Positions 1 through 8,602 of a stretch of DNA of 64,000 nucleotides are shown here, one piece after another. Source of the DNA: Amycolatopsis rubida. GTDB taxonomy: Bacteria; Actinomycetota; Actinomycetes; Mycobacteriales; Pseudonocardiaceae. Below the pieces are notes generated by a model that saw only the letters and a program-made list of their open reading frames with translations, searched no databases and had not been told where the DNA came from. Both the position numbers and the translations under genes were made by a program. How positions within the stretch are numbered: position 1 is the first letter of the stretch; each line of letters starts with the position of its first letter. Location of the stretch: NCBI RefSeq assembly GCF_900115345.1, contig NZ_FOWC01000002.1, positions 62,001 to 126,000 of the forward strand, in the 5' to 3' direction.

Positions 1-61
1 GCAGCTCGTTCGCCACGCTCGCACGGCCTTTTCCGTTTGCGGGCGCATCCGGCCTCCTCAC
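1..61 (-). CDS. 5' fragment of a divergent gene, possibly a TetR-type regulator
   Basis: Only the first 15-20 codons of a leftward gene lie inside the window, so the frame is uncertain. One reading starts at an ATG (46-48) behind a GGAGG sequence and gives MRPQTEKAVRAWRTSC. The other starts at a GTG (59-61) and gives MRRPDAPANGKGRASVANEL, which looks more like the basic N-terminus of a TetR regulator. A dyad lies between this gene and the rightward MFS pump, and TetR genes often sit opposite the pump they repress. The TetR call rests on that context, not on a visible domain. Confidence 0.35.
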   Translation of the reverse strand, partial: MRRPDAPANGKGRASVANEL

Positions 62-77
62 TATCCGTTTGGTTAGT
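60..77. promoter_or_regulatory. Dyad operator between the divergent fragment and the MFS gene
   Basis: ACTATCC and GGTTAGT form inverted arms (one mismatch) around a GTTT spacer. The size and position fit a TetR-family operator that would control both divergent genes. Confidence 0.45.
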
Positions 78-134
78 ACCAGACCGTGACGTCCGTACTT
101 GTCGATTGCGGGGGTGTCAGGACAGGATCGTCGC

Positions 135-1430
135 ATGGCGTCGACCCGGGTGGAGCCACGGCGCGGGCTCGTTCTGATTCCGTTGCTGGCCGGAGTCCTC
201 GGCGGAAGTCTCGCCCTCGGCATGGTCACCACGGCGCTGCCGCGGATCGCGGACGAACTGCGGGTGTCCGCGCCGGCGCGGGCGTGGATCGTCGACGGGT
301 ACCCGCTCGCGCTGGCGGTCGCGATGGTCGGGGCGGCTCGGGCCGGCGACCGGTACGGGCGGAAACGCGTGCTGCTGCTCGGGGTGAGCGCGTCGGCCGT
401 GCTGAACGCGGTGGCCGCGGCCGCTGCCGGTTCGGCGTTGCTCATCGTGTGCCGCGGGTTGCTCGGGGTGGCCAGTGCGGTGATTCTGGCCGGGGTGGTC
501 GGCACGATCGGGTCGCTCTTTTCCGGGCGGGATCTCGCGTTCGCCAACGGCATGTGGGTCACCGTGCTGGGAGCGGGCAACGCGCTGGGGCCGGTCGTCG
601 GCGGACTGCTGACCGAAGGGCCGGGCTGGCGCTGGGTTTTCCTCGCCCTGGTGCCGCTCGCGGTGCTCACGATCGCGTTGGCGGTGTGGTTGCTGCCCGA
701 ATCGGTCGGACAGGCGGCGGCCGGATGGGAGATCCCGAGTCTGCTGTGGTCAGTGGCGGCGATCGGCGGGATTGTGTACGGGCTGCAGGAAAGCACCGTC
801 GCACCGTTGCGCGGGGTGGTGTGCACTGCGGCCGGCGTGCTTGCCGGGATGATGTTCGTGCGCAGGCAACTTCGGCTTCGGCAACCGTTGTTGCAGGTCC
901 GGCTTTTTCTGCGGCCGGGTTTCACCTCGGCCTTCGCGCGGATCGTCGTTTCCGCCGCGACGGCCGCGGCCTGCCTCTATCTCGTCAACCTCGAACTTCA
1001 GCACACCCAAGGGCAAACGCCCATCGAGGCGGGTTTCGCGCTCGCTCCGCAAGCCGTGGCCACCGCGGTCGGCGGACTGGTCGCGCCGTTCAGTGTGAAC
1101 TGGCTGCGCAGCCGGACATCCACCTCCATCGCGTTGGTGATCCAAGCTGTCGGACTCGCGGCGATCCCGTTGAGTCACACGGTGGCTCCGGTTGCACTGG
1201 TCGGGTTCGGCTATGGCGCGATCGGCACCTTGGCGACCACCGCGCTGTTCGAAGCCGCGACCGCCGAACACGCTGGAGCGGCCGGGGCGACGCAGGAAGT
1301 GGGTTTCGCCATCGGCGCGGGCGGCGGGGTCGCGGTGTTCAGCACGATCGCCAACCTCGGCGGCGGAACGGGATTCGCCGCCGCGCTGATCGCGGCGGGA
1401 GCGGTCACGCTCCTCACCGCGATCCGCTGA
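135..1430 (+). CDS. MFS drug-efflux transporter
   Basis: A major facilitator superfamily pump of 431 residues, probably exporting a drug or toxic small molecule by proton antiport across the cytoplasmic membrane. Hydrophobic helices fill the protein. DRYGRKR near residue 72 is the loop 2-3 motif, and a GNALGPVVGG stretch near residue 150 is the motif C seen in antiporters. The ATG at 135 is chosen because GGACAGGA lies just before it; TTG 99 and GTG 114 are upstream in-frame alternatives without a good ribosome site. A dyad and a divergent gene lie upstream, suggesting local repression. The substrate cannot be told. Confidence 0.85.
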   Translation: MASTRVEPRRGLVLIPLLAGVLGGSLALGMVTTALPRIADELRVSAPARAWIVDGYPLALAVAMVGAARAGDRYGRKRVLLLGVSASAVLNAVAAAAAGSALLIVCRGLLGVASAVILAGVVGTIGSLFSGRDLAFANGMWVTVLGAGNALGPVVGGLLTEGPGWRWVFLALVPLAVLTIALAVWLLPESVGQAAAGWEIPSLLWSVAAIGGIVYGLQESTVAPLRGVVCTAAGVLAGMMFVRRQLRLRQPLLQVRLFLRPGFTSAFARIVVSAATAAACLYLVNLELQHTQGQTPIEAGFALAPQAVATAVGGLVAPFSVNWLRSRTSTSIALVIQAVGLAAIPLSHTVAPVALVGFGYGAIGTLATTALFEAATAEHAGAAGATQEVGFAIGAGGGVAVFSTIANLGGGTGFAAALIAAGAVTLLTAIR

Positions 1431-1475
1431 CCCCGGTCTCTGCTGGACGGCCACCGCCGCGGCCCCGCCGACGGA

Positions 1476-1494
1476 CGTGAGGAGAACCCTCACG
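1476..1494. repeat. Short GTGAGG stem-loop
   Basis: CGTGAGG and CCTCACG pair perfectly around AGAAC. It lies between the convergent MFS and Dabb genes, so it may act as a bidirectional terminator. The stem resembles the base of the larger GATTCCC-apex stem-loops elsewhere in the window. Confidence 0.55.
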
Positions 1495-1522
1495 AACCTG
1501 AAAACTGGGGGCGGGTGAACCG

Positions 1523-1939
1523 TCAGCTGGCGTGCCGCCCCGGTGCCGCGCTGCCGGTGTACTCGGCGAGCCCGGAGATGAGTTCCGCGATGTCCGGCAC
1601 GTTCGCGAACCGGCTCCGGTGGACCTCGGCGATCTTCGCGCCGATCTCCGGGTCCGGGTCGTCGGTGATGTCGGACGACATGAACCGCTCGACCAGCGGC
1701 AGCCCCACCCGGTCCAGTTCGAGGTGCGCCGGATGGTTCATGTACTCCGCGTACCCTTCGATGTCCTCGATCACCAGGACCGCGCCCAATTCGTACTTCC
1801 CGCCGAAGTCAGGGCCGACGACGCGTGCCTTGACCGCCGGGATGCGGTCGAACAGTTCGCGCATCTTCGCGGCGGTAGCAGTCTTCTCCCCGGCGGTGAC
1901 CTCGGGCTTGAGCGTGAAGCGAATGCTGTGGTAGATCAT
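1523..1939 (-). CDS. Dabb-domain (stress-responsive A/B barrel) protein
   Basis: A 138-residue protein opening with MIYHSIRFTLKPEVT and containing GPDFGGKYELGAVLVIEDIEG, the pattern of the Dabb ferredoxin-like dimeric barrel. Members act in stress response or as small cyclases or heme-degrading-like folds; no specific reaction can be read here. The start is the ATG at 1939, preceded by AAGGGA. It lies 13 bp downstream of the NmrA-like gene on the same strand, so the two probably form one transcript and may serve one redox or detoxification step. Confidence 0.8.
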   Translation of the reverse strand: MIYHSIRFTLKPEVTAGEKTATAAKMRELFDRIPAVKARVVGPDFGGKYELGAVLVIEDIEGYAEYMNHPAHLELDRVGLPLVERFMSSDITDDPDPEIGAKIAEVHRSRFANVPDIAELISGLAEYTGSAAPGRHAS

Positions 1940-1952
1940 CGGAATTTCCCTT

Positions 1953-2795
1953 TCAGCGGGCCGCGAACGCGGCGGAGTAGTCGAGCGCGAAATCGGTGAG
2001 GTCACGGGCGGGGCGTCCGGTGAGGTCGGCGACGGCGGTGTGCACCTCGGCGGCCTCGCCGCGGGCGTAGTGGGCGTAGTCCTCGACCAGGCCGCCGATC
2101 TGCCACGACGGGAGCAAGCCGGCGAGCGCGGCGGCGAACTGGCTGGCGGGTGCGTCGTGGAAGGCGATGTCCCGTCCGGTGGCGGCGGAGAGCGCGTCGG
2201 CGATCTGGGCGTGCGTCACCGCGCGCGGACCGGTGAGGGTGTAGGTGCGGCCGGAGTGTCCGTCGGCGGTCAGCGCGGCAGCGGCGGCGGCGGAGATGTC
2301 TCGGGTGTCGATGGCGCTGACCGCCGCGTCGCCGATGGGCGCGGCGATGAATCCTCGCGCGACGGTGGCGGAGAAGTTGAGCAGCGCCTGCAGGTAGAGG
2401 TTGGGCCGGAGCACGGTGTAGTCGATCCCGAGCTTCTCGACGCGTGCCTCGACCTCGGCATGCCAGCGCAGGAAGCGCACCGGCGAATCGGCGCGGGCGG
2501 CGTACTGGGAGAGCAGCACGAGCCGGTGGACGCCGGCGTCGCGGGCCAGGTTCGCGAACTGGATCTGCAGCTCAGCGGCATCGGGAGCGGAGGGGCTGTT
2601 GAGGAAGACCGCGTCGACCCCCTTCAGCGCCACCGCGATCGAGGCCGGGTCGCGCAGGTCCGCGATCACGGTCTCCACGCCGTCGACGGGACGGCCCCTG
2701 GTCATGGCGCGGACGGTGCTGCCGCGGTCCTGCAGAGCGGGGATCAGCGCGGACCCGACGGTTCCGGTCGCGCCGGTGACGAGCACTGTGTCCAT
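1953..2795 (-). CDS. NmrA-like NAD(P)-binding protein (atypical SDR)
   Basis: A 280-residue Rossmann protein. GATGTVG at about residues 7-13 is the dinucleotide-binding loop, and the middle (HRLVLLSQYAA, then VLRPNLYLQALL) follows the NmrA / quinone-oxidoreductase pattern rather than a classical YxxxK reductase. It could reduce a quinone or act as a redox sensor. The ATG at 2795 is preceded by GGAAG. It is cotranscribed with the Dabb gene and divergent from the LuxR regulator 106 bp away, which is the natural candidate to control it. Confidence 0.8.
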   Translation of the reverse strand: MDTVLVTGATGTVGSALIPALQDRGSTVRAMTRGRPVDGVETVIADLRDPASIAVALKGVDAVFLNSPSAPDAAELQIQFANLARDAGVHRLVLLSQYAARADSPVRFLRWHAEVEARVEKLGIDYTVLRPNLYLQALLNFSATVARGFIAAPIGDAAVSAIDTRDISAAAAAALTADGHSGRTYTLTGPRAVTHAQIADALSAATGRDIAFHDAPASQFAAALAGLLPSWQIGGLVEDYAHYARGEAAEVHTAVADLTGRPARDLTDFALDYSAAFAAR

Positions 2796-2901
2796 TGTGG
2801 AACTTCCTTTCCTCCGGTGGCCTGTCACCACCATCGCCCGGACACCCCGCCGCTCGCGTCGGTGACAATCGCCTACCTCGCCTGCCCCTAAGGTTTCGCC
2901 T

Positions 2902-5568
2902 ATGCCCACCACGTCCTCCCTCATCGGCCGGCGCGACGAGATCGACCGCCTCCTCGCGCTGGTCCGGGCGGCGGAGCGGGGCGAGGGCGGGGTGCTCGTC
3001 CTGCGCGGCGAGGCGGGCATCGGCAAGAGCGCGCTGCTGGACCACGTCGAGCAGGCGGCGGAAGGGTGTCAGCGCATCCGGGCGTCCGGGTCGGAGTACG
3101 AGGGCGAAATGCCGTTCGCCGCGCTGCACCAGCTGTGCGTTCCCGTCCTGGCGCACCTCGGCACCCTCTCGACGCCCTGCCGCGATTCCCTCCTGGTCGC
3201 GTTCGGCCTGGCCGAAGGCGCGCCGGACCCGTTCCGCGCCGGTCTCGCGGCCCTCGAACTGCTGGCCACGGCCGCGGCGGAACGTCCGTTGCTGTGCGTG
3301 ATCGACGACGCGCACTGGCTGGACGCCGCCTCGGCACGCGCGTTGACGTTCCTGGCCAGGCGCATCTCGGCGGAGCCGATCGCGATGGTCTTCGCCGCCC
3401 GCGACCAGGAACCGGTCCCCGGGCTGGACGAGCTGCCCGGGCTGACCGTCGGCGGCCTCAGCGACGCGCACGCCCGCGACCTGCTGGCCAAGGAGAAGAC
3501 CGGGACGCTGGACGAGCGGGTGCGCGATCGCCTGCTCGCCGAGGCTCGCGGCAACCCGCTGGCCCTGATCGAGCTGCCGAAAGCAGGCGGTTTCGCGCTG
3601 CCGACGCCGTCGCCGATCGCGAGCCGGATCGAGCGGAGTTTTCTCTCTCGCATGGCCTGCCTGTCCCCGGACGCGCGGGAGCTGCTGATTCTCGCCAGCG
3701 CGGACCCCACCGGAGACCCGGGCTTGCTGTGGGCGGCCGCCCGGCGGCTGGACCTCGACGTGCCCGCCGCGAGCGCCGCCGCCGAAGCGTCCGGGCTGAT
3801 CCAGTTCGACACCCGCGCGCGGTTCTGTCATCCGCTGGCGCGCTCGGCCGCTTACCGCGCGGCTGAGCCAAAACAGCGGCAAGCCGCACACCGGGCGTTG
3901 GCCGATTCGACCGACCCGGACACCGCTGGCGACCGCCGTGCGTGGCATCGTGCGCAAGCGACCGCCGGGCCGGACGAGGAGGTCGCGGCTGAGCTGGAGG
4001 TCTCGGCGTCCCGCGCGCAGGCCCGCGGCGGGGTAGCGGCCGCCGCCGCGTTCCTCGAACGGGCCGCCGCGCTGTCGCTCGACCACGGCAAGCAGGTCGA
4101 ACGCACGCTCGCCGCCGCGCGGGCAACGCTCGCGGCAGGCCGGACCGACGCCGCCGCCGAGCTTCTGACCAGCATCGACGCCTCGACGTTGGCAGTCCCG
4201 CAGCGCGCCTCCGTCGACCTGCTGCGCGGGCAGATCGCCTTCGTCCAGGGCCCGGACGGGGCGGTTCGCGGTCCAGAGATCATGCTGCGGGCCGCGCAGC
4301 AGCTCGCCGGCCGCGATCCCGAACGGTCGCGCGAGTTCTTGGTGGCCGCCTTGGAGATGGGGCTCGTCGTCGGAAGGGCCGCCGGAGTGCTGGACCGGGT
4401 GCTCGCCGCCGCGCCCCCGGCCGGGCCGCCGGACCTCCTCACCGCACTCGTGCGGTTGACCGCCGAAGGCCACCGCGCCGGGGTGCCCGCGATCCGGGAG
4501 GCCCTCACCGGCGACGACCAGGGCTGGACCCGCACGCCTGCCCTGGCCACCGTGCTCGCGGGCGAACTGTGGGACCTCGGCCTGCACCGGACGATCGTCG
4601 ACTGGCTAACGCGGACCGGGCAGGCGACCGGATCGCCGATGACCGTCCGGCTCGGCCTGTCGCAGGCCGCGGTCTACGCGGTGCTCACCGGGAACTTCGG
4701 CCAGGCGATGGCCGCGATCGCCGAGGAAGAAGCCATCGCCGACGCTCTCGGCGACCCGCCGCAGCTCTACCCGCGAGTGCACCTGGCGGCGATGCGCGGG
4801 CGCAGGCAGGAAGTGCTCGGCCTGTTCGCCGAGGCGACGAGCCGACGCACCGGCCAGCTGACCGCGAACGCGCACTGGGCGATGGCCGTGCTGCACAACG
4901 GCCTCGGCGAGTACCCGGCCGCGCTCGAAGCCGCAACCCACGCGATCGCGAGCGGCGACCTCTTTCTCACCGGCATCGCGCTGCCCGAGCAAATCGAAGC
5001 CGCCGTGCGGTGCGGGGAAGACGCCATCGCCCGGTCTGCGCTGGATGCGGTGGTCGAGCGCACGGAACCCGCGGGCACCAACTTCGCACTCGGCATCGCG
5101 GCGAGCGCGCGGGCGATGGTCAACGACGCGGAAGACGAGTACGTCGCGGCGCTCTCGTATCTGACGGACAGCCCGCTTTCCGTACAGATCGCGCGGGCGC
5201 ATCTGCGGTACGGGGAATGGCTGCGCCGCGCGGGCCGTCGCCGCGACGCGCGCGAGCAGTTACGGGCGGCGCATGAGCAGCTGTCGAAGATCGGCTTGGA
5301 GGCGTTCGCCCGACGTGCGGCTGATGAGCTGCGTGCGACCGGGGAGGTGGCGCGCAGCCGTTCCGCGCATACCTATGACCGGTTGACCATGCAGGAGATG
5401 CACATCGCGCGCGAGGTCGCCGCGGGAGCCACGTCGAAGGAGGTGGCTACTCGGCTGTTCCTCAGTCCCCGGACGGTGGATGCCCATCTGCGGAATATCT
5501 TCCGGAAGCTCGGGATCACCTCGCGGAGGCAGCTCAGGGACATGCCTGATCTTCGCGACGCGGACTAG
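2902..5568 (+). CDS. Large ATP-binding LuxR-family (LAL) transcriptional regulator
   Basis: An 888-residue STAND/LAL regulator. It has a Walker A GEAGIGKS at 36-43, a Walker B ending in IDDAHWLD at 134-141, a long helical TPR-like middle and a C-terminal LuxR helix-turn-helix with ATSKEVATRLFLSPRTVDAH near residues 845-865. The family binds ATP and an effector, then activates neighbouring operons; maltose regulator MalT is the model. It is divergent from the NmrA/Dabb operon. Codon 787 (5260-5262) is TTA, so translation may depend on the bldA tRNA in a streptomycete-like developmental programme. The ligand is unknown. Confidence 0.9.
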   Translation: MPTTSSLIGRRDEIDRLLALVRAAERGEGGVLVLRGEAGIGKSALLDHVEQAAEGCQRIRASGSEYEGEMPFAALHQLCVPVLAHLGTLSTPCRDSLLVAFGLAEGAPDPFRAGLAALELLATAAAERPLLCVIDDAHWLDAASARALTFLARRISAEPIAMVFAARDQEPVPGLDELPGLTVGGLSDAHARDLLAKEKTGTLDERVRDRLLAEARGNPLALIELPKAGGFALPTPSPIASRIERSFLSRMACLSPDARELLILASADPTGDPGLLWAAARRLDLDVPAASAAAEASGLIQFDTRARFCHPLARSAAYRAAEPKQRQAAHRALADSTDPDTAGDRRAWHRAQATAGPDEEVAAELEVSASRAQARGGVAAAAAFLERAAALSLDHGKQVERTLAAARATLAAGRTDAAAELLTSIDASTLAVPQRASVDLLRGQIAFVQGPDGAVRGPEIMLRAAQQLAGRDPERSREFLVAALEMGLVVGRAAGVLDRVLAAAPPAGPPDLLTALVRLTAEGHRAGVPAIREALTGDDQGWTRTPALATVLAGELWDLGLHRTIVDWLTRTGQATGSPMTVRLGLSQAAVYAVLTGNFGQAMAAIAEEEAIADALGDPPQLYPRVHLAAMRGRRQEVLGLFAEATSRRTGQLTANAHWAMAVLHNGLGEYPAALEAATHAIASGDLFLTGIALPEQIEAAVRCGEDAIARSALDAVVERTEPAGTNFALGIAASARAMVNDAEDEYVAALSYLTDSPLSVQIARAHLRYGEWLRRAGRRRDAREQLRAAHEQLSKIGLEAFARRAADELRATGEVARSRSAHTYDRLTMQEMHIAREVAAGATSKEVATRLFLSPRTVDAHLRNIFRKLGITSRRQLRDMPDLRDAD

Positions 5569-5818
5569 GCGGAGACGCCGCCCGAGCCGCCAAAAGTCCG
5601 CCGATTCCGGGAACCAAAGCCAGCAGCCACCCCCGGCACCGGCCGCCCAGCACCAGCACCGCGGCGATCACCGTTGCCGGATAAGCCACTCCGTGCACCG
5701 GACCCAGCACGCGCGATACCTCCGGCTGGTGCACAGTCACGACGTTCCCCAGCATCAGCACGAGCGTCGCCAATTCCACCGCACCAATAATTTCCAGAAC
5801 CCGGCGCGGGTTCACCAC
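5534..5818 (-). CDS. DUF3817-like small integral membrane protein
   Basis: A 94-residue protein with two or three membrane segments. VLGPVHGVAY matches the conserved HG signature of DUF3817 proteins. No function is established for the family. The start is one of two adjacent GTG codons (5818 or 5815) and overlaps the stop of the DUF2269-like gene, so translation is probably coupled. The 3' end overlaps the convergent LuxR gene by 35 bp. Confidence 0.65.
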   Translation of the reverse strand: MVNPRRVLEIIGAVELATLVLMLGNVVTVHQPEVSRVLGPVHGVAYPATVIAAVLVLGGRCRGWLLALVPGIGGLLAARAASPPSPRREDQACP

Positions 5819-6262
5819 CCCACCCCCGTCGTCGAACCGGGACGGTAGATCATCAGCACGACGACCGCCGCCCAGAGCAGGTTGAACATTCCGGTCGGCA
5901 TTCCCAAGCGAACAGTCACCGGTTGATCAGAACCGAGCGCGCCGACGACGCGTTTCTGCCCGGGAAGGATCAACCCGACCAGGATCGCGGCAGCGGCGGC
6001 GGTCAGAATCAGCGAGACAATCAGCCAGGTGTCCCCGAGCACCCCCCATCCGCGCGCCAGTGGCGAGACCGAAGACCGGGACCAGCACTCCGATCACCGC
6101 GTAGACTCGGGTGGTCCGGTGCAGGACCTGCAGCGTCGCGGCCTTCTCCGGATCGTCGGAGGCGAGCCGGGCGGCACTCGGGAACATGCTCGCGGCGACC
6201 GCGACCGGGCCGATGGCGAGAATGGCCGCTAATACGTGAATTGACAGCAGGAAAGCGTTCAC
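5812..6262 (-). pseudogene. DUF2269-like membrane protein broken by a one-base frameshift
   Basis: Two overlapping reading frames make one protein. The first (GTG at 6262) runs MNAFLLSIHVLAAILAIGPV to GLATGARMG. The second continues VLGDTWLIVSLILTA to the stop at 5812. Joined they give about 149 residues with four membrane helices, as in DUF2269. The break falls in a run of six C (6042-6047); removing one base restores the frame exactly. It may be a true mutation, a slippage site or a sequencing error. The gene overlaps the DJ-1 gene (GTGA) and the DUF3817 gene, marking one operon. Confidence 0.75.
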
Positions 6263-6924
6263 GCGGTTTCACCGAAACCGCTCGCGCTGTCCTGAAGTAC
6301 GCCGTCTTCTTTCCAGGTGGTGCCGCGACGTTCGTATGCGAAAAGCTGCTCGACGGCGTGCGCGGTGCGCGAACCAAAATCGCGCTCCAGCACGTAGAGA
6401 GCCACGTCGAGACCGGAAGTGACGCCACCGCCGCTGATGAGGTCGCCGTCGTCCACGACGCGGGCGCGGACGGCGTTCGCGCCGGTGGTGCCGAGCTGGT
6501 CGACGCCGAGCAGATGCGTCGTCGCGGTGCGGCCTTCGAGCAAACCCGCCATCGCCAGCGCGAGCGAACCCCCGCAGATGGTCACGATTGTGCTGTCCGG
6601 GTTGTCGAACGCGCGACGCATCAATGGCATCGCCTCCCCGGAAGCGAAGCGCGACAGCAGCACAGGGATGGTCTCGACGCCCGCATCGGGATCGCCGTCC
6701 ATCGGGCCGGCGGCTCCGGGGACGAGCACATAGCCGGGCATGTCCGGGTCGAACGCGGCGGTCGCGGTGAGGGCGAGGCCGGGGACGCCGGAGCGCACGA
6801 CTCCGGGGCCGTCCGCGCTCACGAGTTCGACGGCGAGTTCACCGCTCGCCGACAGCACTTCGTACGGAGCGACGACGTCGAGCGGGTCGAACCCGTCGAA
6901 GAGCACGAACTGGGCCCGCAGCAT
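6259..6924 (-). CDS. DJ-1/PfpI-family protein
   Basis: A 221-residue protein of the class I glutamine amidotransferase-like fold. TICGGSLALAMAGLLEGR carries the nucleophile-elbow cysteine (Cys117), followed by THLL with a candidate His137, as in isonitrile hydratases and AraC-associated DJ-1 proteins. The exact reaction is unknown. The start is the ATG at 6924, beside a strong palindrome. It heads an operon with the DUF2269-like and DUF3817 genes and is divergent from a GlxA-type regulator with a related N-terminal domain. Confidence 0.8.
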   Translation of the reverse strand: MLRAQFVLFDGFDPLDVVAPYEVLSASGELAVELVSADGPGVVRSGVPGLALTATAAFDPDMPGYVLVPGAAGPMDGDPDAGVETIPVLLSRFASGEAMPLMRRAFDNPDSTIVTICGGSLALAMAGLLEGRTATTHLLGVDQLGTTGANAVRARVVDDGDLISGGGVTSGLDVALYVLERDFGSRTAHAVEQLFAYERRGTTWKEDGVLQDSASGFGETA

Positions 6925-6933
6925 GGGTGGTTC

Positions 6934-6963
6934 CTTTCGATGGACGCTTTCGTCCATCGAAAG
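6934..6963. promoter_or_regulatory. 13-bp perfect inverted repeat in the DJ-1/GlxA divergent promoter
   Basis: CTTTCGATGGACG and CGTCCATCGAAAG pair perfectly around CTTT. It begins 10 bp upstream of the DJ-1 start codon. It could be the operator for the divergent GlxA-type regulator or a 5'-leader hairpin. Confidence 0.65.
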
Positions 6964-6967
6964 CCAA

Positions 6968-6982
6968 TGGAGATGATCTCCA
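6968..6982. promoter_or_regulatory. Second palindrome in the same divergent promoter
   Basis: TGGAGAT, one G, then ATCTCCA is a perfect 7-bp dyad, 4 bp beyond the larger inverted repeat. Two adjacent dyads suggest a compound regulator-binding region. Confidence 0.5.
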
Positions 6983-7047
6983 CAATGGCTATCTGGACAG
7001 CTTTCACCGGTATCTGGCCACTCCGGGAGATGCCTTATCCTTCAGGG

Positions 7048-8064
7048 ATGTACACCACAGTGGTGCTCGCCCTCCCGGACGCGATCCCCTTCGATCTGGC
7101 CACCCCGATCGAGACCTTCGGACGCGTCCGGCTCCCGGACGGCCGCCCGGGGTACCGGACGCTCGTCGCCGGTCCGGAGCGCGACATCGAGGCGGGCCCA
7201 TTGCGGCTGACAGTCGACGACGACCTGGACGCCCTCCAGCGCGCCGACCTCATCGTGGTGCCCGGACGGGAGAACCCGCTGGCACCGGCACCGCCCGCGG
7301 CTCTGGCAGCATTGCGAACCGCCGCGGATCGAGGTACGCGAATCGCGTCGATCTGCGTCGGCGCATTCACCCTCGCCGAAGCAGGTTTGCTCGACGGCCT
7401 GGACGCGACGACGCATTGGCTCGCCGCCGACGAATTCAAGCGGAAATACCCGGCCGTCCAGGTGAATCCCGATGTGCTTTACACCGACAACGGGAAAATC
7501 CTCACTTCCGCAGGTGCTGTCGCCGGAATCGATCTGTGCCTGCACATCGTCCGGAACGATTACGGAACCGTTGTCGCGGCCGATGCCGCCCGTCTTGCCG
7601 TCGCGCCGTTGCACCGGCCCGGCGGACAGGCGCAATACATCGTCCGCAACCGCGCGCCCAGCCGGCCGACCACGCTCGACCAGGTCCTGCCGTGGATCGA
7701 GGACAACGCGTACCGGGGCCTCGCGCTCGCGGACATCGCCGCCGCGGCCGGGCTGAGCGTGCGCACGCTCACCAGGCGTTTCAAGGACGAAACCGGCCAA
7801 AGCCCCCTGCAGTGGGTCGCCGGCGTGCGCATCCGCCAGGCACAGGAGCTGCTCGAAACGACCGACCACACCGTCGACCGGATCGCCGCGCAGACCGGAT
7901 TTCCGACGACGAGCAACTTCCGTTCCCAGTTCGGCCAGGTCGTCGGGGTGACGCCCGGCGCGTACCGGAAAGCATTCCGGCCAGGGCCGCATCGACCAGC
8001 CGATGAGGCCGTCTTAGCGAAGGCGACGCCGGTCTTCTTGCCGGAAAACGCGAAGCTTCTCTAG
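7048..8064 (+). CDS. GlxA-family (DJ-1 plus AraC) transcriptional regulator
   Basis: A 338-residue regulator. Residues 1-190 are a DJ-1/PfpI-like sensor domain with Cys103 in SICVGAFTLAEAGLL. Residues 225-325 hold two AraC helix-turn-helix units, including LALADIAAAAGLSVRTLTRR and the closing GVTPGAYRKAF. The family regulates detoxification and metabolic genes. It is divergent from a DJ-1 enzyme gene across two palindromes, its likely targets. The start is unsettled: ATG 7048 and ATG 7030 are in frame and neither has an ideal ribosome site. Codon 323 (8014-8016) is TTA, so translation could be bldA dependent. Confidence 0.88.
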   Translation: MYTTVVLALPDAIPFDLATPIETFGRVRLPDGRPGYRTLVAGPERDIEAGPLRLTVDDDLDALQRADLIVVPGRENPLAPAPPAALAALRTAADRGTRIASICVGAFTLAEAGLLDGLDATTHWLAADEFKRKYPAVQVNPDVLYTDNGKILTSAGAVAGIDLCLHIVRNDYGTVVAADAARLAVAPLHRPGGQAQYIVRNRAPSRPTTLDQVLPWIEDNAYRGLALADIAAAAGLSVRTLTRRFKDETGQSPLQWVAGVRIRQAQELLETTDHTVDRIAAQTGFPTTSNFRSQFGQVVGVTPGAYRKAFRPGPHRPADEAVLAKATPVFLPENAKLL

Positions 8065-8105
8065 CTTTTGCCGACAGGAACGGTGACATCCGAGGGGGCG
8101 GCCAG

Positions 8106-8602
8106 GTGACCGAGCCCCAGGCCTTCGCGACGCGAGCGGAACCGGAGTCCGGCGGCGGACCGCGGCGACGCGGCCTCCGGACCCGGCTCGGCACTACCCG
8201 GGTCATGGTGTCCGCGGCGATCCTGGTGCTGTGCCTGCTCGCGCCGCGGTACGCCAGCCACGTCTCCGGCACCGATCCGGATATTCGATCGTGCCGCAGC
8301 TGGCGTGGGGCCAACGGCATCCCGGCGGCACGCGGTTCTCGCTGAGCGAGATCGTGTCGCCGTGCGAGATCGGGATCGCCTGGCCGCCGCATCATCCCTG
8401 GCTCGGTGTGCTGCTCCGGGTCGCCGATGTGATCCGCGGCGTATGCGCGGATCCGGCGGATCCTGCCGCCGATCGACGAACCTGGAGGTGTTTCAGTGAC
8501 CGCTGGCGACGCGCTCCTGCGGTGACTCTGCTGCGCGGCCGGAAAGCTCCACGATCCGCGAACACCGATCAGCCACCGCTTCGTCGTGCGTCGCCACGAT
8601 GA
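8106..8602 (+). pseudogene. Possible decayed gene remnant
   Basis: A GTG at 8106 behind a G-rich site opens a frame with one membrane segment (VMVSAAILVLCLLAPRYAS) that stops at 8345. A second frame (8231-8602) continues without clear similarity. The start resembles the N-terminus of a membrane protein, perhaps an ABC permease, but nothing downstream confirms it. Otherwise the 430 bp between the GlxA regulator and the ABC ATPase hold no recognisable gene. Confidence 0.25.
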
